A program made the translations under genes and the position numbers. Shown piece after piece: positions 30,158-38,882 of a stretch of DNA of 64,000 nt; the stretch's first letter is position 1; each line of letters starts with the position of its first letter. The notes beneath the pieces are model-generated. The model made no database searches. It saw nothing but the letters and a program-made list of their open reading frames with translations, and had not been told where the DNA came from. Origin of the DNA: a virus; the IMG/VR virus record IMGVR_UViG_3300048999_000056, positions 1-64,000 of that record, one strand, 5' to 3'.

Positions 30158-31654
30158 ATGCCTATCGGTCTATCTGTCTCTGATGTTGTGCAGGTTTCAA
30201 TCAACCTGCAGCCGATCGCAGCGCCTACGCGAAACTTCGGTGCGCTCTGCATCATCGGCGATTCTTCTGTCATCGATATCGCGTCGCGCATCCGTCAGTA
30301 TACGACGCTCGACGGTGTTGCGGCTGACTTCGGTACAACGGCGCCGGAGTATCTGGCCGCCGATCTGTTTTTCTCGCAGAGCCCGCAACCGTCAATCCTC
30401 TACATCGGGCGCTGGGCGCGCACTGCGACAGCGGGGCAGCTCAACGGCGCCGTGCTCAATTCGGCGCAGCAAGCGGCGTTGCTGACGACGCTGCAGGGGA
30501 TCACAACCGGCGGCATGACGATCTCGGTGGACGGCACGCCGCATGTGCTGACCAACCTGAATTTTTCCGGCATCCTCAATCTTAACGGCGCAGCCACGAT
30601 CATCAATACTGCACTGCCGTCAGCAACCACGGTTTGGGATGGCACGCTCGGGCGGTTTGAGGTCACGTCGCATACCAGTGGCGGAACTTCCAGTGTCAGC
30701 TACGCCACCGATCCTGGGACCGGCGCACCGTTGGCAACCGATCTTGCGTTGACACAGACATCAGGCGCATCGGCGCCGATTGCCGGCGTGCCTTCGGAAA
30801 CGCCCGTTGCGGCGGTCCAGGCGATCAGCCCGCTCAACGCTGATATCTACGGGATCATGTTCGCTGCCGCCACGCCGCCGACTGATGTCCAGCGTCAAGC
30901 GGTTGCAGCCTATATCGAAGGTGCCTCGCCGACGCATATCTACGGGATCACGGTGCAGGACCCGCTGGCAATCGATCCGACCTCTACCACCGATCTCGGC
31001 TACCTGCTCAAAGCGGCCAATTACAGCCGGACATTCTGGCAATACAGCAGTTCATCGCCTTATGCGGTTGCGTCCATGTTCGGCCGCGCCTTCACGACAG
31101 ACTTCAGCGCGAACAACTCGGTGATCACACTCAAGTTCAAGCAGGAGCCGGGTGTGACGGCTGAGTCGTTGACCGAGACGCAGGCTGCCGCGATCGATGC
31201 CAAGAACGGCAATGTGTTCGTCAACTACATGAATGACCGGGCGATCATTCAGCAAGCCAAGATGGCGTCTGGCATTTTCTTCGATGAGCGTCAGGGCACC
31301 GACTGGCTGCAGAACCAAGTGCAGACTGACATCTTCAATCTGCTCTTCACGTCGCCGACCAAGATACCGCAGACCGATCCCGGCATGCACCAGCTTGCCA
31401 CGACAGCCGAACAGTCGATGGACCGTGCTGTCAACAATGGTCTGGTGGCACCGGGCATCTGGACCTCTTCGCTGGAGTTCGGCTTGCTCAAGCAGAACCA
31501 AGCGCTGGCGAAGGGTTACTACGTGTTCATGCCGCCAGTGGCGACACAGAGCCAGTCCGATCGTGAAGCACGCAAGGCGACAACAATGCAAATCGCGGCG
31601 AAACTCGCTGGTGCTGTGCATGATGCGAACGTCGTCATCAACGTCAACCGATGA
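30158..31654 (+). CDS. Tail sheath protein (DUF3383 family)
   Basis: This 498-residue protein with a strong GAGGAG site opens VSDVVQVSINLQPIAAPTRNFG and GALCIIGDSS, the typical start of DUF3383 contractile-sheath subunits. It also has the PSILYIGRWA strand, an inserted beta domain (about 125-230) and the C-terminal linker region ending GAVHDANVVINVNR. The sheath contracts to drive the tube through the cell envelope, so this gene establishes the myovirus morphology. Length is normal. It lies directly after array 3 and its TATATAC box. Confidence 0.92.
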   Translation: MPIGLSVSDVVQVSINLQPIAAPTRNFGALCIIGDSSVIDIASRIRQYTTLDGVAADFGTTAPEYLAADLFFSQSPQPSILYIGRWARTATAGQLNGAVLNSAQQAALLTTLQGITTGGMTISVDGTPHVLTNLNFSGILNLNGAATIINTALPSATTVWDGTLGRFEVTSHTSGGTSSVSYATDPGTGAPLATDLALTQTSGASAPIAGVPSETPVAAVQAISPLNADIYGIMFAAATPPTDVQRQAVAAYIEGASPTHIYGITVQDPLAIDPTSTTDLGYLLKAANYSRTFWQYSSSSPYAVASMFGRAFTTDFSANNSVITLKFKQEPGVTAESLTETQAAAIDAKNGNVFVNYMNDRAIIQQAKMASGIFFDERQGTDWLQNQVQTDIFNLLFTSPTKIPQTDPGMHQLATTAEQSMDRAVNNGLVAPGIWTSSLEFGLLKQNQALAKGYYVFMPPVATQSQSDREARKATTMQIAAKLAGAVHDANVVINVNR

Positions 31655-31752
31655 GTACCGTCCACTCCGACAAGGGCGGCGTAAACCCTCAAATATCGCA
31701 GGTCCGCGAACGGCCCAGCGATCCGCTTCCTATGAACCGAAAGGGAAATCCC

Positions 31753-32028
31753 ATGAGCACAACCAATCCAGCACCGCAGCCGTCGCCGGAAACCGATCGC
31801 ATCGTCACGATGGTCCTGCATCTGACACAGATGGCGGCAGCGTCGATCGCGATCGTGCCGAACATCAACGCCAAGATACCGCAGATCGCGAACAACATCG
31901 CGTCGGAACTGCAGAAGGCATACAACGACTACAAGGCGCACCCCGACGAGACGATTCTCGATCATGTGAAGGACCTCGTCAACGACGCGCTCAACGACAT
32001 CAAGTTTGAGCTGCAGCAGCAACCGTAA
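31753..32028 (+). CDS. Hypothetical tail-region protein
   Basis: Read from the ATG at 31753, which has an AAAGGGA site, this is a 91-residue helical protein (DRIVTMVLHLTQMAAASIAIVP, IPQIANNIASELQKAYNDY, ILDHVKDLVNDALNDIKFEL). A start at 31651, overlapping the sheath stop as ATGA, is in frame and would give 125 residues. The first 34 residues would be polar and unstructured. Its place between sheath and tube genes suggests a tail-assembly role. No family is recognised. Confidence 0.55.
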   Translation: MSTTNPAPQPSPETDRIVTMVLHLTQMAAASIAIVPNINAKIPQIANNIASELQKAYNDYKAHPDETILDHVKDLVNDALNDIKFELQQQP

Positions 32029-32068
32029 TTGCGTAGCTCTGTCACGCCAGTTGGATTAGGAGGAAAGG

Positions 32069-32512
32069 GTGGTTGCATACAGCTTTGTTGACGTGAACGC
32101 GACGCTGGTCGGTCCGGGCGGTGTCGTCTCGCTCGGCAACGGTTCGGGTGCTGCCGAGGAAGGCATTACGATCGAGCAGGCAGAGGACAAGGATACCATG
32201 ACGATCGGTGCCGACGGCACGCCGATGCACAGTCTGCATGCCGGCAAGCAGGGCACCGTGACAATCAGACTGCTGAAGACTTCACCGTCCAATCAGCTCT
32301 TGCAGCTGATGTATGACTTTCAACAGCTGAGTTCGGCGGTGTGGGGGCAGAATGTGCTGGTCATCACGCAGGTTGCGTCCGGTGACGTGACCTCGTGTCG
32401 GTCGGTCGCATTCCGCCGTTCGCCGACGTTGACCTACGCGAAGGACGGCGGCACGCAGGAATGGGGCTTCAATGCCGGTCTGATCGACCGTGCGTTGGGG
32501 AGTTACAACTAA
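32069..32512 (+). CDS. Tail tube protein (DUF3277 family)
   Basis: This 147-residue protein with a TAGGAGGAAAG site and GTG start matches DUF3277: YSFVDVNATLVGPGGVVSLG, AAEEGITIE, MTIGADGTPMHSLHAGKQGTVTIRLLKTSPSNQLL. These are tube subunits (myovirus inner tube) encoded just after the DUF3383 sheath. The barrel-forming beta strands and the loop with GADG-x-MHS are intact. Length is typical. Confidence 0.9.
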   Translation: MVAYSFVDVNATLVGPGGVVSLGNGSGAAEEGITIEQAEDKDTMTIGADGTPMHSLHAGKQGTVTIRLLKTSPSNQLLQLMYDFQQLSSAVWGQNVLVITQVASGDVTSCRSVAFRRSPTLTYAKDGGTQEWGFNAGLIDRALGSYN

Positions 32513-32522
32513 CGAGGGATGA

Positions 32523-33032
32523 ATGACAACTGATGTAACGATCGACGGCAACAACTACCGCACCGGGCAACTGAGCGCCAAGCAGCAGTTTCACGTTGCC
32601 CGGCGTCTGGCGCCGTTGATCACCAAAATGGGCGTGGCTATGTCGCAGGGCATGCTGACGCCGCAGCAGGCACCGGTCCAACAAAAAGGAACAGCGGAAC
32701 AGGACGCGGAGGACCAACAAGCTGCGGCAGCTCGGGAAGCGTTCTTGGCGCTGCCGATATTCGAGGCCGTGGCACAGTCGCTTTCCGAACTTTCGGATGA
32801 AGAGTGCGATTACGTCATTCGCGTATGCATGTCCGTTGTGTCGCGCGAGCAAAGCGGTCACTGGATCGGGGTATGGAACAAAGCAGCTGATCAACTACAG
32901 TTCACCGATATTTCCATGCCAGCGATGATGCAGTTGACCATGACTGTGCTGCAGGACAACCTCGGGTCTTTTATGCCCGCCCAGCCCGCACCTGGGAACA
33001 GAGCAGCTACTACAGGTCAAAGCGTCCACTAG
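32523..33032 (+). CDS. Tail assembly chaperone (G-like)
   Basis: This 169-residue protein sits between tube and tape-measure genes, the standard place for the tail assembly chaperone. N-terminal GNNYRTGQLSAKQQFHVARRLAPLI is followed by helical segments and ends VLQDNLGSFMPAQ and a polar tail. In long-tailed phages the first chaperone is made alone and, by ribosomal slippage, also as a fusion with a second domain. A possible slip site TCTTTTATG lies at 32967-32975, and the -1 frame after it is open into the downstream domain (next entry). Confidence 0.75.
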   Translation: MTTDVTIDGNNYRTGQLSAKQQFHVARRLAPLITKMGVAMSQGMLTPQQAPVQQKGTAEQDAEDQQAAAAREAFLALPIFEAVAQSLSELSDEECDYVIRVCMSVVSREQSGHWIGVWNKAADQLQFTDISMPAMMQLTMTVLQDNLGSFMPAQPAPGNRAATTGQSVH

Positions 33033-33214
33033 CATTCGTGCGGATGGCAACAGAGGCTGATTGGTTGATGCGCCCCGTCAAGCAGGGCATGTGCCGCTAC
33101 GAAAGCCTGCTGGACGGAACTGTCGATCTTGCCGACATTGCCGAGATGAACGATTGCCTCGACGTTGATACGGAAAACGAGTTCCGTCTGCAAGAGGCGC
33201 TGAAAGAGCAGTAA
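32972..33214 (+). CDS. Tail assembly chaperone C-terminal domain (T-like, DUF6889-type), reached by -1 frameshift
   Basis: This frame lies -1 to the G-like gene and is open from upstream of the slip region to the stop at 33212. After a shift at TTT (32970-32972) it would append 80 residues: YARPARTWEQSSYYRSKRPL, then MATEADWLMRPVKQGMCRYESL and DGTVDLADIAEMNDCLDV. The ADWLMRPVxxGMxxYExLxDGT pattern is the known chaperone domain that binds the tape measure. An internal ATG at 33044 could also be used (56 residues), but no good ribosome site is seen before it. The slip sequence is inferred, not proven. Confidence 0.65.
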   Translation, partial: YARPARTWEQSSYYRSKRPLAFVRMATEADWLMRPVKQGMCRYESLLDGTVDLADIAEMNDCLDVDTENEFRLQEALKEQ

Positions 33215-35493
33215 TGGCGACGACGATCAAAGAGTTCCTTGTTGCGCTCGGCTTCAAAGTCGATCCTGCTCAGCAGAATCGCTTTACCGATGCGTTGAAG
33301 GACTCGCATCAGCGCGTCGAGGCGCTCGGTAAGACGTTGACCGGCATGATCAGCAAGTTTGCCGAAATGGCAACTGCTGCGACCGGCACGGCCATCGGTC
33401 TGGCTGCGGCGATGGCCAAGATCAGCGAGAACATTGCAGGCGCTGCCTACGCCGCTGATCGTATCGGCACAACGACACCTAGATTGAAGTCGTTTGAGGA
33501 AGCCATCAGGCAGGTTGGCGGCACGGCCGAACGTGCACGTGGCATGCTTGAGGGCATGATGGACGTGGAGGCGCACCGTCCAGGCACGATATTCGGCACA
33601 TTCGGTATCAAGCCCGGCACCGATCCGGTCGAGGCGATGCGGCTGCTCTCGCAGCACTTCGCCGAGCTGATACGCACTGGTCGGCAGGCGCAAGCCTTTG
33701 CAGAGGGTGAGATCATTCACCTAACGCGGGCGGACATCCTGCAATTGACCAACCCGCTGATGGACCCTGCGTTTCAGCGGTCCATGGGTCGGCGCAACGC
33801 ATTTGGCATCGGACCAGAAGCCGGCCAGATGGCGGAGGAATCTGACCGGCTGATCAAGCAGCTGCACGATCAATTCAACACATTCCTCGAATACCTGCAG
33901 ACGCGGTGGGGGCCAGCCTTCAATGAGGCTATGCGAGCCGCTACCAAATGGTTCGACGAGAATATCCCGAAAATCAAGCAATGGGTGTCCGACGCTGAAG
34001 GCGTTGTCAAATCCTTCATCGAGACATTGAAGCATTGGTGGGATGCGCTGTCGCCGGCCGGCAAGACAACCGTTGAAACCATCGGCGTCATATTGGTGCT
34101 GCGGGCGCTGAGTGCGCTGCCGATTATCGGTCTACCGATCTTGCTTGCCAGCATCGCGACAGCGATCGTTGACCTCGTTCGCGGCTACAACGAGTGGAAA
34201 GCAACCGGCGTCTCCAGTGGTCTGGTGGACTGGACGGTCTGGGGACCGCAGATCGAGAACCTGAAAAGCGGGTTGACGTTCATCAAAGAGAACGTGATCG
34301 ACCCTCTTACCACGGCCTATAAAGCCTACGACGGCGTGCTCGGCACGGTTGCCGAAAAGCTGGCGGAGCAGAAAACCTACGTTGACGGGCTGATTGCCAG
34401 CTATCAGCAATGGAAGGAGACAGGCATTTCCAAGGGTCCTATAGACTGGGACCTGTGGGGGCCACCGATTACGAAGGCAAACGACTGCATCAAGGCTTTG
34501 GTTGCGATATTCCAGAAATGGCAGGAAGTCGGCATCAAGGGCTTCATTGATTGGAACGTGTGGGGGCCGCCTATCGAGCGGATAACGGAGGCGCTAAAAT
34601 ACTTCAACGAGAATGCGATCATTCCGCTTATCGACAACTTGAAAGCGTTGAAGGATTTGGTGACTTTCTCGACGGGCGTAAACGCAGAGGACCTGATCCC
34701 TGGTTGGCTACGCGGCGTGCTCGGCATTCCTGCTGCTGCTGAAGGCGCGCAGCAACAGCAAGAGGAGCCGTCACTGCTCGGCAAGGCCAAGCAGATGTGG
34801 CGCGATCGGCCGGGATGGCTGGGCGGTAGCGGTGGCGGTGCAACTGATGAACGCAAGGCGGATATACGCGACAGGTTGGTCAAGGAGCTGGGCATCCCCG
34901 TAGAGGCTGCATCTGGTCTGGTCAGTAACCTCAACGCGGAGTCCGGCATTGCCGGTATCAACGAGCGCAATCCTGTTGTGCCCGGCAGTCGTGGCGGCTT
35001 TGGTTGGGCGCAATGGACAGGTCCGCGCCGTGTGGCATTCGAGAACTGGGCACGCGCACATGGGCTCGATCCCGCTTCGGACCAAGCGAACATGGGTTTT
35101 CTCGTTGAGGAATTGCGCAACAAATATCCGCAGGTGCTGGCGCAGCTGAAGTCCGGTCAGATCAGCGCGACTGAGGCAGCGAAGATCGTCAGTGATCAGT
35201 ATATCGTGCCGCCGAAATCTGCGACGGCAGGTCATGTTGCGGCAGCGGCGAGCATTGCCAAGCTGGCAAGTGCTGCGAATGGACCGTCGGCCAGTTTGGC
35301 AGCGCCCGCACTCGTGCCGTCACCGGTGAGCTACAACACGTCTGATCAGTCGCGTGACGTGCAGGTCAATGCGCCGACGAATATCAATATCAACGGCGTC
35401 GCCGATCCGCAGCGTGCGGCCGATCTTACGGACCGGCAACGCGACCGGCAGACTGCGAACCTACTACGGCAGATGAAGGCGGTGATCGCGTAA
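33214..35493 (+). CDS. Tail tape measure protein with tail-lysozyme domain
   Basis: This 759-residue protein has helical, Ala-rich measuring segments (about 1-280), hydrophobic stretches (about 292-322), a region with three related units (WKATGVSSGLVDWTVWGPQ about 328, WKETGISKGPIDWDLWGPP about 400, WQEVGIKGFIDWNVWGPPI about 436) and a C-terminal phage tail-tip lysozyme domain (about 545-670; SGLVSNLNAESGIAGINERN, FGWAQWTGPRR). The tape measure sets tail length (moderate here) and the lysozyme domain opens peptidoglycan on entry. The ATG overlaps the chaperone stop (TAATG). Confidence 0.9.
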   Translation: MATTIKEFLVALGFKVDPAQQNRFTDALKDSHQRVEALGKTLTGMISKFAEMATAATGTAIGLAAAMAKISENIAGAAYAADRIGTTTPRLKSFEEAIRQVGGTAERARGMLEGMMDVEAHRPGTIFGTFGIKPGTDPVEAMRLLSQHFAELIRTGRQAQAFAEGEIIHLTRADILQLTNPLMDPAFQRSMGRRNAFGIGPEAGQMAEESDRLIKQLHDQFNTFLEYLQTRWGPAFNEAMRAATKWFDENIPKIKQWVSDAEGVVKSFIETLKHWWDALSPAGKTTVETIGVILVLRALSALPIIGLPILLASIATAIVDLVRGYNEWKATGVSSGLVDWTVWGPQIENLKSGLTFIKENVIDPLTTAYKAYDGVLGTVAEKLAEQKTYVDGLIASYQQWKETGISKGPIDWDLWGPPITKANDCIKALVAIFQKWQEVGIKGFIDWNVWGPPIERITEALKYFNENAIIPLIDNLKALKDLVTFSTGVNAEDLIPGWLRGVLGIPAAAEGAQQQQEEPSLLGKAKQMWRDRPGWLGGSGGGATDERKADIRDRLVKELGIPVEAASGLVSNLNAESGIAGINERNPVVPGSRGGFGWAQWTGPRRVAFENWARAHGLDPASDQANMGFLVEELRNKYPQVLAQLKSGQISATEAAKIVSDQYIVPPKSATAGHVAAAASIAKLASAANGPSASLAAPALVPSPVSYNTSDQSRDVQVNAPTNININGVADPQRAADLTDRQRDRQTANLLRQMKAVIA

Positions 35494-36509
35494 TGGCACA
35501 GCAATGGATCAGGAAAATCAGTCTCGTGGTCGAGGGTGCCCAAGGCAGTATCGAGCTGAGCGCGTTGCGCGTCCGCTTCCACGTGTTCGCGCATACCAAC
35601 ATCGCGCCAAGCACGCTTGAGGCGCGCATCTTCAATCTCAATCCTGACAGCGAGCAGAAGCTGCTGACACAGATAGTTGATCCTTTGCCGTCGCTGCAAG
35701 GCTCCAATCCGAACAGCGGCGCCGGCAAGGTGACGTTGCAGGCTGGCTATGAAGAAAACTACGGCACCATCTTCAAAGGTGAGCTGATACAGGTCCGCCG
35801 TGGCCGCGAGGGTCTGGATACCTACATCGATCTGTTTGCCGGCGATGGCGACCGATCGCACAACTGGGCGGTGATCAACACGACATTGGCGGCGGGCTGG
35901 ACACCGCATGACGTGAACGATCAGATACGCAAGGCGATGTCAACTTACGATGTCACAGCTGGCAATCTGCCCGACGCCATCCCGGCCACCGCAGCGCCGC
36001 GCGGCAAGGTGGTTATGGGCATGGCGCGCGACACCCAACGCGATCTGAGCAATCAATTCAACGCGGACGGCTTTGTGCGCAATGGCAATCTCGAATGGCT
36101 GGAGCGCTCGGCCTACCGCCCTGGTGACATTGCCAAGATCAACGCGCAAACCGGCATGATCGGTCTGCCGCAGCAAACCAACTTCGGGCTGACGGTGCGG
36201 ATGCTGCTCAACCCCAGCGTCGGACCGGGCACGCTGCTCCAGCTGCAGAACAAGTCAATTCAACAGCTGCAGGCGTCTGGTCAGGTCGGTGCCGTGACAG
36301 AGAACACCTACCTGCAGAAAAACCTCAACTACGATTTCCTGACGGCGGCGGATGGCAACTATCGCGTGTTCGCGGTTGAGCATATCGGCGACACGCGCGC
36401 CAATGACTGGTACAGCGATGCGATCTGCGTCGCGACATCCTCCGGCATTCCGGGCGGTGCCGCCTTCCTCGTGCCGAAGCAGTATCTTGGATCGGAGGGC
36501 GTGCGGTGA
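35493..36509 (+). CDS. Baseplate hub protein (gp44/gp27-like)
   Basis: This 338-residue protein directly follows the tape measure. It begins with a barrel-like beta domain (IRKISLVVEGAQGSIELSALRVRFHV; STLEARIFNLNPDSEQKL) and GKVTLQAGYEENYGTIFKGELIQVRRG, and later contains FGLTVRMLLNPSVGPGTLLQLQN. This is the usual sequence signature of phage hub proteins that form the trimeric platform around the spike. The assignment is based on these segments and gene order (tape measure, hub, Dit-like, plug, spike). Confidence 0.78.
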   Translation: MAQQWIRKISLVVEGAQGSIELSALRVRFHVFAHTNIAPSTLEARIFNLNPDSEQKLLTQIVDPLPSLQGSNPNSGAGKVTLQAGYEENYGTIFKGELIQVRRGREGLDTYIDLFAGDGDRSHNWAVINTTLAAGWTPHDVNDQIRKAMSTYDVTAGNLPDAIPATAAPRGKVVMGMARDTQRDLSNQFNADGFVRNGNLEWLERSAYRPGDIAKINAQTGMIGLPQQTNFGLTVRMLLNPSVGPGTLLQLQNKSIQQLQASGQVGAVTENTYLQKNLNYDFLTAADGNYRVFAVEHIGDTRANDWYSDAICVATSSGIPGGAAFLVPKQYLGSEGVR

Positions 36510-37138
36510 GCGGAAGCCTTGCTGGCAGCTCGGCGACGATCGCCGCACTCATTGGTGCGGACGTTCTTGAGGAAGTGTTCCTGCAGCCTCACAGGACCAT
36601 CGGGACCATCATTCCCGAGTGCGCCGTGGAGGAACATCATTCGGACCGATTACAGGTCACACAGCATCCGATCGAGATCGGCGCCAATATCTCCGACCAT
36701 GCCTACATGCTGCCTTTCGAGGTCACGTTGCGCTACGGTTGGTCGAACGCGTTGATCGGTGGACAGATACAGAACCTTGGCGATCGGTTCGCGGCGATCG
36801 GCAGCGAGAGTTTTCAACAAGTGATCTCGGGCGGCCAGACCGCCGCGATCTACGAGCATCTGCAGCAGCTGCAAGCGTCGCGCATACCCTTCAGGATCGT
36901 GACGGGCAAGCGCACCTATGCCGACATGCTGATTACGGAAATGGGTGTTACGACCGACGCGCGCACGGAGAACGTGCTGATTGTCGAGCTACACTGTCAA
37001 CAGATTATCAGGGTTTCGACCAGCTCTACGCCCGCAGCGGCGGCGCAGGCGATGCCGGAACAGACAGGTGACGCTATCAACACCGGGAACCAGCAGCTTA
37101 CGCCGGTTCCCGGTGGTGCCGTGACGGGTGTCGCTTAG
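36506..37138 (+). CDS. Dit-like baseplate protein
   Basis: This 210-residue protein overlaps the hub stop (GTG start, GTGA). The domain from about 35 to 170 matches Dit-like phage baseplate proteins: EEHHSDRLQVTQHPIEIGANISDHAY, PFEVTLRYGWS, YEHLQQLQASRIPFRIVTGKRTY, MLITEMGVTTDARTENVL. Such proteins form a ring between tube and baseplate. The last 40 residues are polar and disordered. Its stop overlaps by three bases the stop of the reverse-strand lipoprotein. Confidence 0.8.
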   Translation: MSGSLAGSSATIAALIGADVLEEVFLQPHRTIGTIIPECAVEEHHSDRLQVTQHPIEIGANISDHAYMLPFEVTLRYGWSNALIGGQIQNLGDRFAAIGSESFQQVISGGQTAAIYEHLQQLQASRIPFRIVTGKRTYADMLITEMGVTTDARTENVLIVELHCQQIIRVSTSSTPAAAAQAMPEQTGDAINTGNQQLTPVPGGAVTGVA

Positions 37139-37785
37139 TGGACGAAGTTGCAGGCTAGGTGCGCTGTGCCGTAGTAGTCGGAACCCATGCCGCGATACGA
37201 GCTGAGACAGCTATCCCAGAGCATCTGCTGGCTCTGTGCCGTGGCGCCCGCCGCGCCGCCAGGATGGCGTTGACAGGCGCCCTGATCTCCATAGTAGCAC
37301 GTGATGGCGTCGCGGTTCTGTTGGGCTTGTGCGGCGATTGCGTCCTTCTGCGCCTGAGGCAGACAGCCGGACGGATTGTAGCTGTTGCAGACGTGGTTCT
37401 GATTCGCCTTGTGATACTCGGTTGCCAGCTCGCGATTGTTGATCGTCGCCTTGTCGCTTTCCCATTGCTGGCAGGTCGCCGAGCCTTGGGCGTAGGGGCA
37501 TGACTCCGGAGCAGCCCAGCCGGAGCCGGCATACAGCTTGCGGACTTCAGCGTAGGACATCGTGCCGGTGATCTTCGGCGGGCACGATCCGGCTGGTGGA
37601 CCGCCCGGTTGTTGATGGTAAGGCACTGGCCGCCCGGTCTGTCCGTCAACAACGTTCGTGCAGCCTTTGTCGGCGAAACCGCCCGTGTGGTGCCACTCGT
37701 TCCATGCGGAATACGGGTGACCGAAGCTGCCGTCAGCATTGCAGCCGGCGAGGGTGATGCAGGCGGTGAGGATCAAGGCGCGCAT
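37135..37785 (-). CDS. Reverse-strand cysteine-rich lipoprotein (moron-like)
   Basis: This is a 216-residue protein on the minus strand inside an otherwise plus-strand tail operon. The N-terminus MRALILTACITLAGC is a signal peptide with a lipobox (LAGC, Cys15), so it should be an outer- or inner-membrane lipoprotein. The mature part is rich in Cys, Tyr, Asn and Gln (KGCTNVVDG, SCPYAQGSATCQQWES, HVCNSYNPSGCLPQAQ, ITCYYGDQGACQRHPGG), with about ten cysteines suggesting disulfides. Opposite orientation and independent expression fit a lysogenic-conversion or superinfection-exclusion moron. No family is recognised. Confidence 0.75.
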   Translation of the reverse strand: MRALILTACITLAGCNADGSFGHPYSAWNEWHHTGGFADKGCTNVVDGQTGRPVPYHQQPGGPPAGSCPPKITGTMSYAEVRKLYAGSGWAAPESCPYAQGSATCQQWESDKATINNRELATEYHKANQNHVCNSYNPSGCLPQAQKDAIAAQAQQNRDAITCYYGDQGACQRHPGGAAGATAQSQQMLWDSCLSSYRGMGSDYYGTAHLACNFVH

Positions 37786-37814
37786 AGCGTGGTTCCTTCA
37801 ATACGGTTGAACTC

Positions 37815-38132
37815 ATGGCAACGACGATCTCGGAAATCCCGCTACGTGCTTCATCGCAGACGTTCACGATCTCGCTTGCATCTGTAATATACAAAATGCG
37901 GGTGCAGTGGCGCGACAAGGCACAGGAATGGATCGTTGATCTGAGCGATCAGGACGACAATTTGTTGATCGCTGGCGTGCCGCTGCTGCCCGGCGCCGAC
38001 ATTCTGGGGCAGTATCCAGAGCTGGGCGTCGGCGGCGAGCTATGGGTGGCGTCGGACGGTGCGCCGGACGAACCGCCAACCTTTGCCGGGCTCGGCTCGA
38101 CCCATCACCTGTACTTCGTGGCGAGAAGCTGA
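37815..38132 (+). CDS. Baseplate plug protein (DUF6983-like)
   Basis: This 105-residue beta-rich protein has ISEIPLRASSQTFTISL, a central YKMRVQWRDKAQEWIVDLSDQ and the conserved LIAGVPLLPGADILGQYPELG with a C-terminal HHLYFVARS. The pattern matches the small baseplate plug family (DUF6983-like) found before spike genes. It begins 29 bases downstream of the reverse lipoprotein start, so the two are divergent and share a very short control region. Confidence 0.75.
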   Translation: MATTISEIPLRASSQTFTISLASVIYKMRVQWRDKAQEWIVDLSDQDDNLLIAGVPLLPGADILGQYPELGVGGELWVASDGAPDEPPTFAGLGSTHHLYFVARS

Positions 38133-38882
38133 ATGGACTATCGCGAGCGCTTCCACGACCCGCAGGAAGCCTTACGGGCCGCCCTGGGTAGTCATCAGGC
38201 TTCCGTCTGGACAGCCCTGCCTGGCATCGTCCAGAGCGTGGATTTCGCCAAGATCACGTGCACCGTCCAGCCCGCGATACAGGCCCAGCAGGTCACGCCG
38301 GACGGCGAACGGAACAACGTCAACATGCCGCTTCTGGTTGACGTGCCGATCCACTTCCCCGGTGGGGGCGGTTACACGGCGACGTTTCCGTTGAAGGAAG
38401 GCGACGAATGCGTGGTGGTGTTCTCGTCGCGCTGCATCGACAATTGGTGGCAAAGCGGCGGCGTGCAACCGCCGTTTGAGCAACGCATGCACGATTTGTC
38501 CGATGCCTTTGCCGTTCCGAGGATTTGGAGCCAACAGACCAAGATCAGCAATATCTCCGATAAGACGGCGCAGCTGCGTAGTGACGACGGCACGCGATAT
38601 GTCGAACTGGACACGCCGAACAAGAAGGTTCGCGCGGTCACGGATACCGTTGTGATCGAGCTGGACAGCAGCAGCGGCAAGGTGACGGTGACGGCTCCGA
38701 CTGAGGTTCATGTTGAATGCCCCCTGGTCACGCTGAGCGGCGACCTGCACGTCTCGGGTGCCGTGATCGGTGGCTACGGCGGGGGCGATCAGGTGGGCTT
38801 GCAGACGCATACGCATACGCAGCCAAACGACACGCACGGCGATGGCGAGCTACCAACCAGAGCACCGACGGCAGGCACGTGA
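38133..38882 (+). CDS. Baseplate spike / membrane-puncturing protein (Gp138/gpV-like)
   Basis: This 249-residue protein starts at the base after the previous stop. An OB-fold N-terminal domain of the Gp138 type (PGIVQSVDFAKITCTVQPAIQ; FPLKEGDECVVVFSSRCIDNWW) is followed by a triple-stranded beta-helix-like shaft (DTVVIELDSSSGKVTVTAP). The tip sequence is rich in His-x-His (GLQTHTHTQPNDTHGDGE), the iron-coordinating apex known from phage spikes. It forms the needle that breaches the outer membrane. Confidence 0.87.
   Translation: MDYRERFHDPQEALRAALGSHQASVWTALPGIVQSVDFAKITCTVQPAIQAQQVTPDGERNNVNMPLLVDVPIHFPGGGGYTATFPLKEGDECVVVFSSRCIDNWWQSGGVQPPFEQRMHDLSDAFAVPRIWSQQTKISNISDKTAQLRSDDGTRYVELDTPNKKVRAVTDTVVIELDSSSGKVTVTAPTEVHVECPLVTLSGDLHVSGAVIGGYGGGDQVGLQTHTHTQPNDTHGDGELPTRAPTAGT

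Noticed and set aside
37860-37930. A defined sigma70 promoter for the minus-strand lipoprotein.
   Set aside because: A TATATT occurs on the minus strand, but no acceptable -35 hexamer lies at 16-18 bases from it, so it is mentioned only as a possibility and not annotated.
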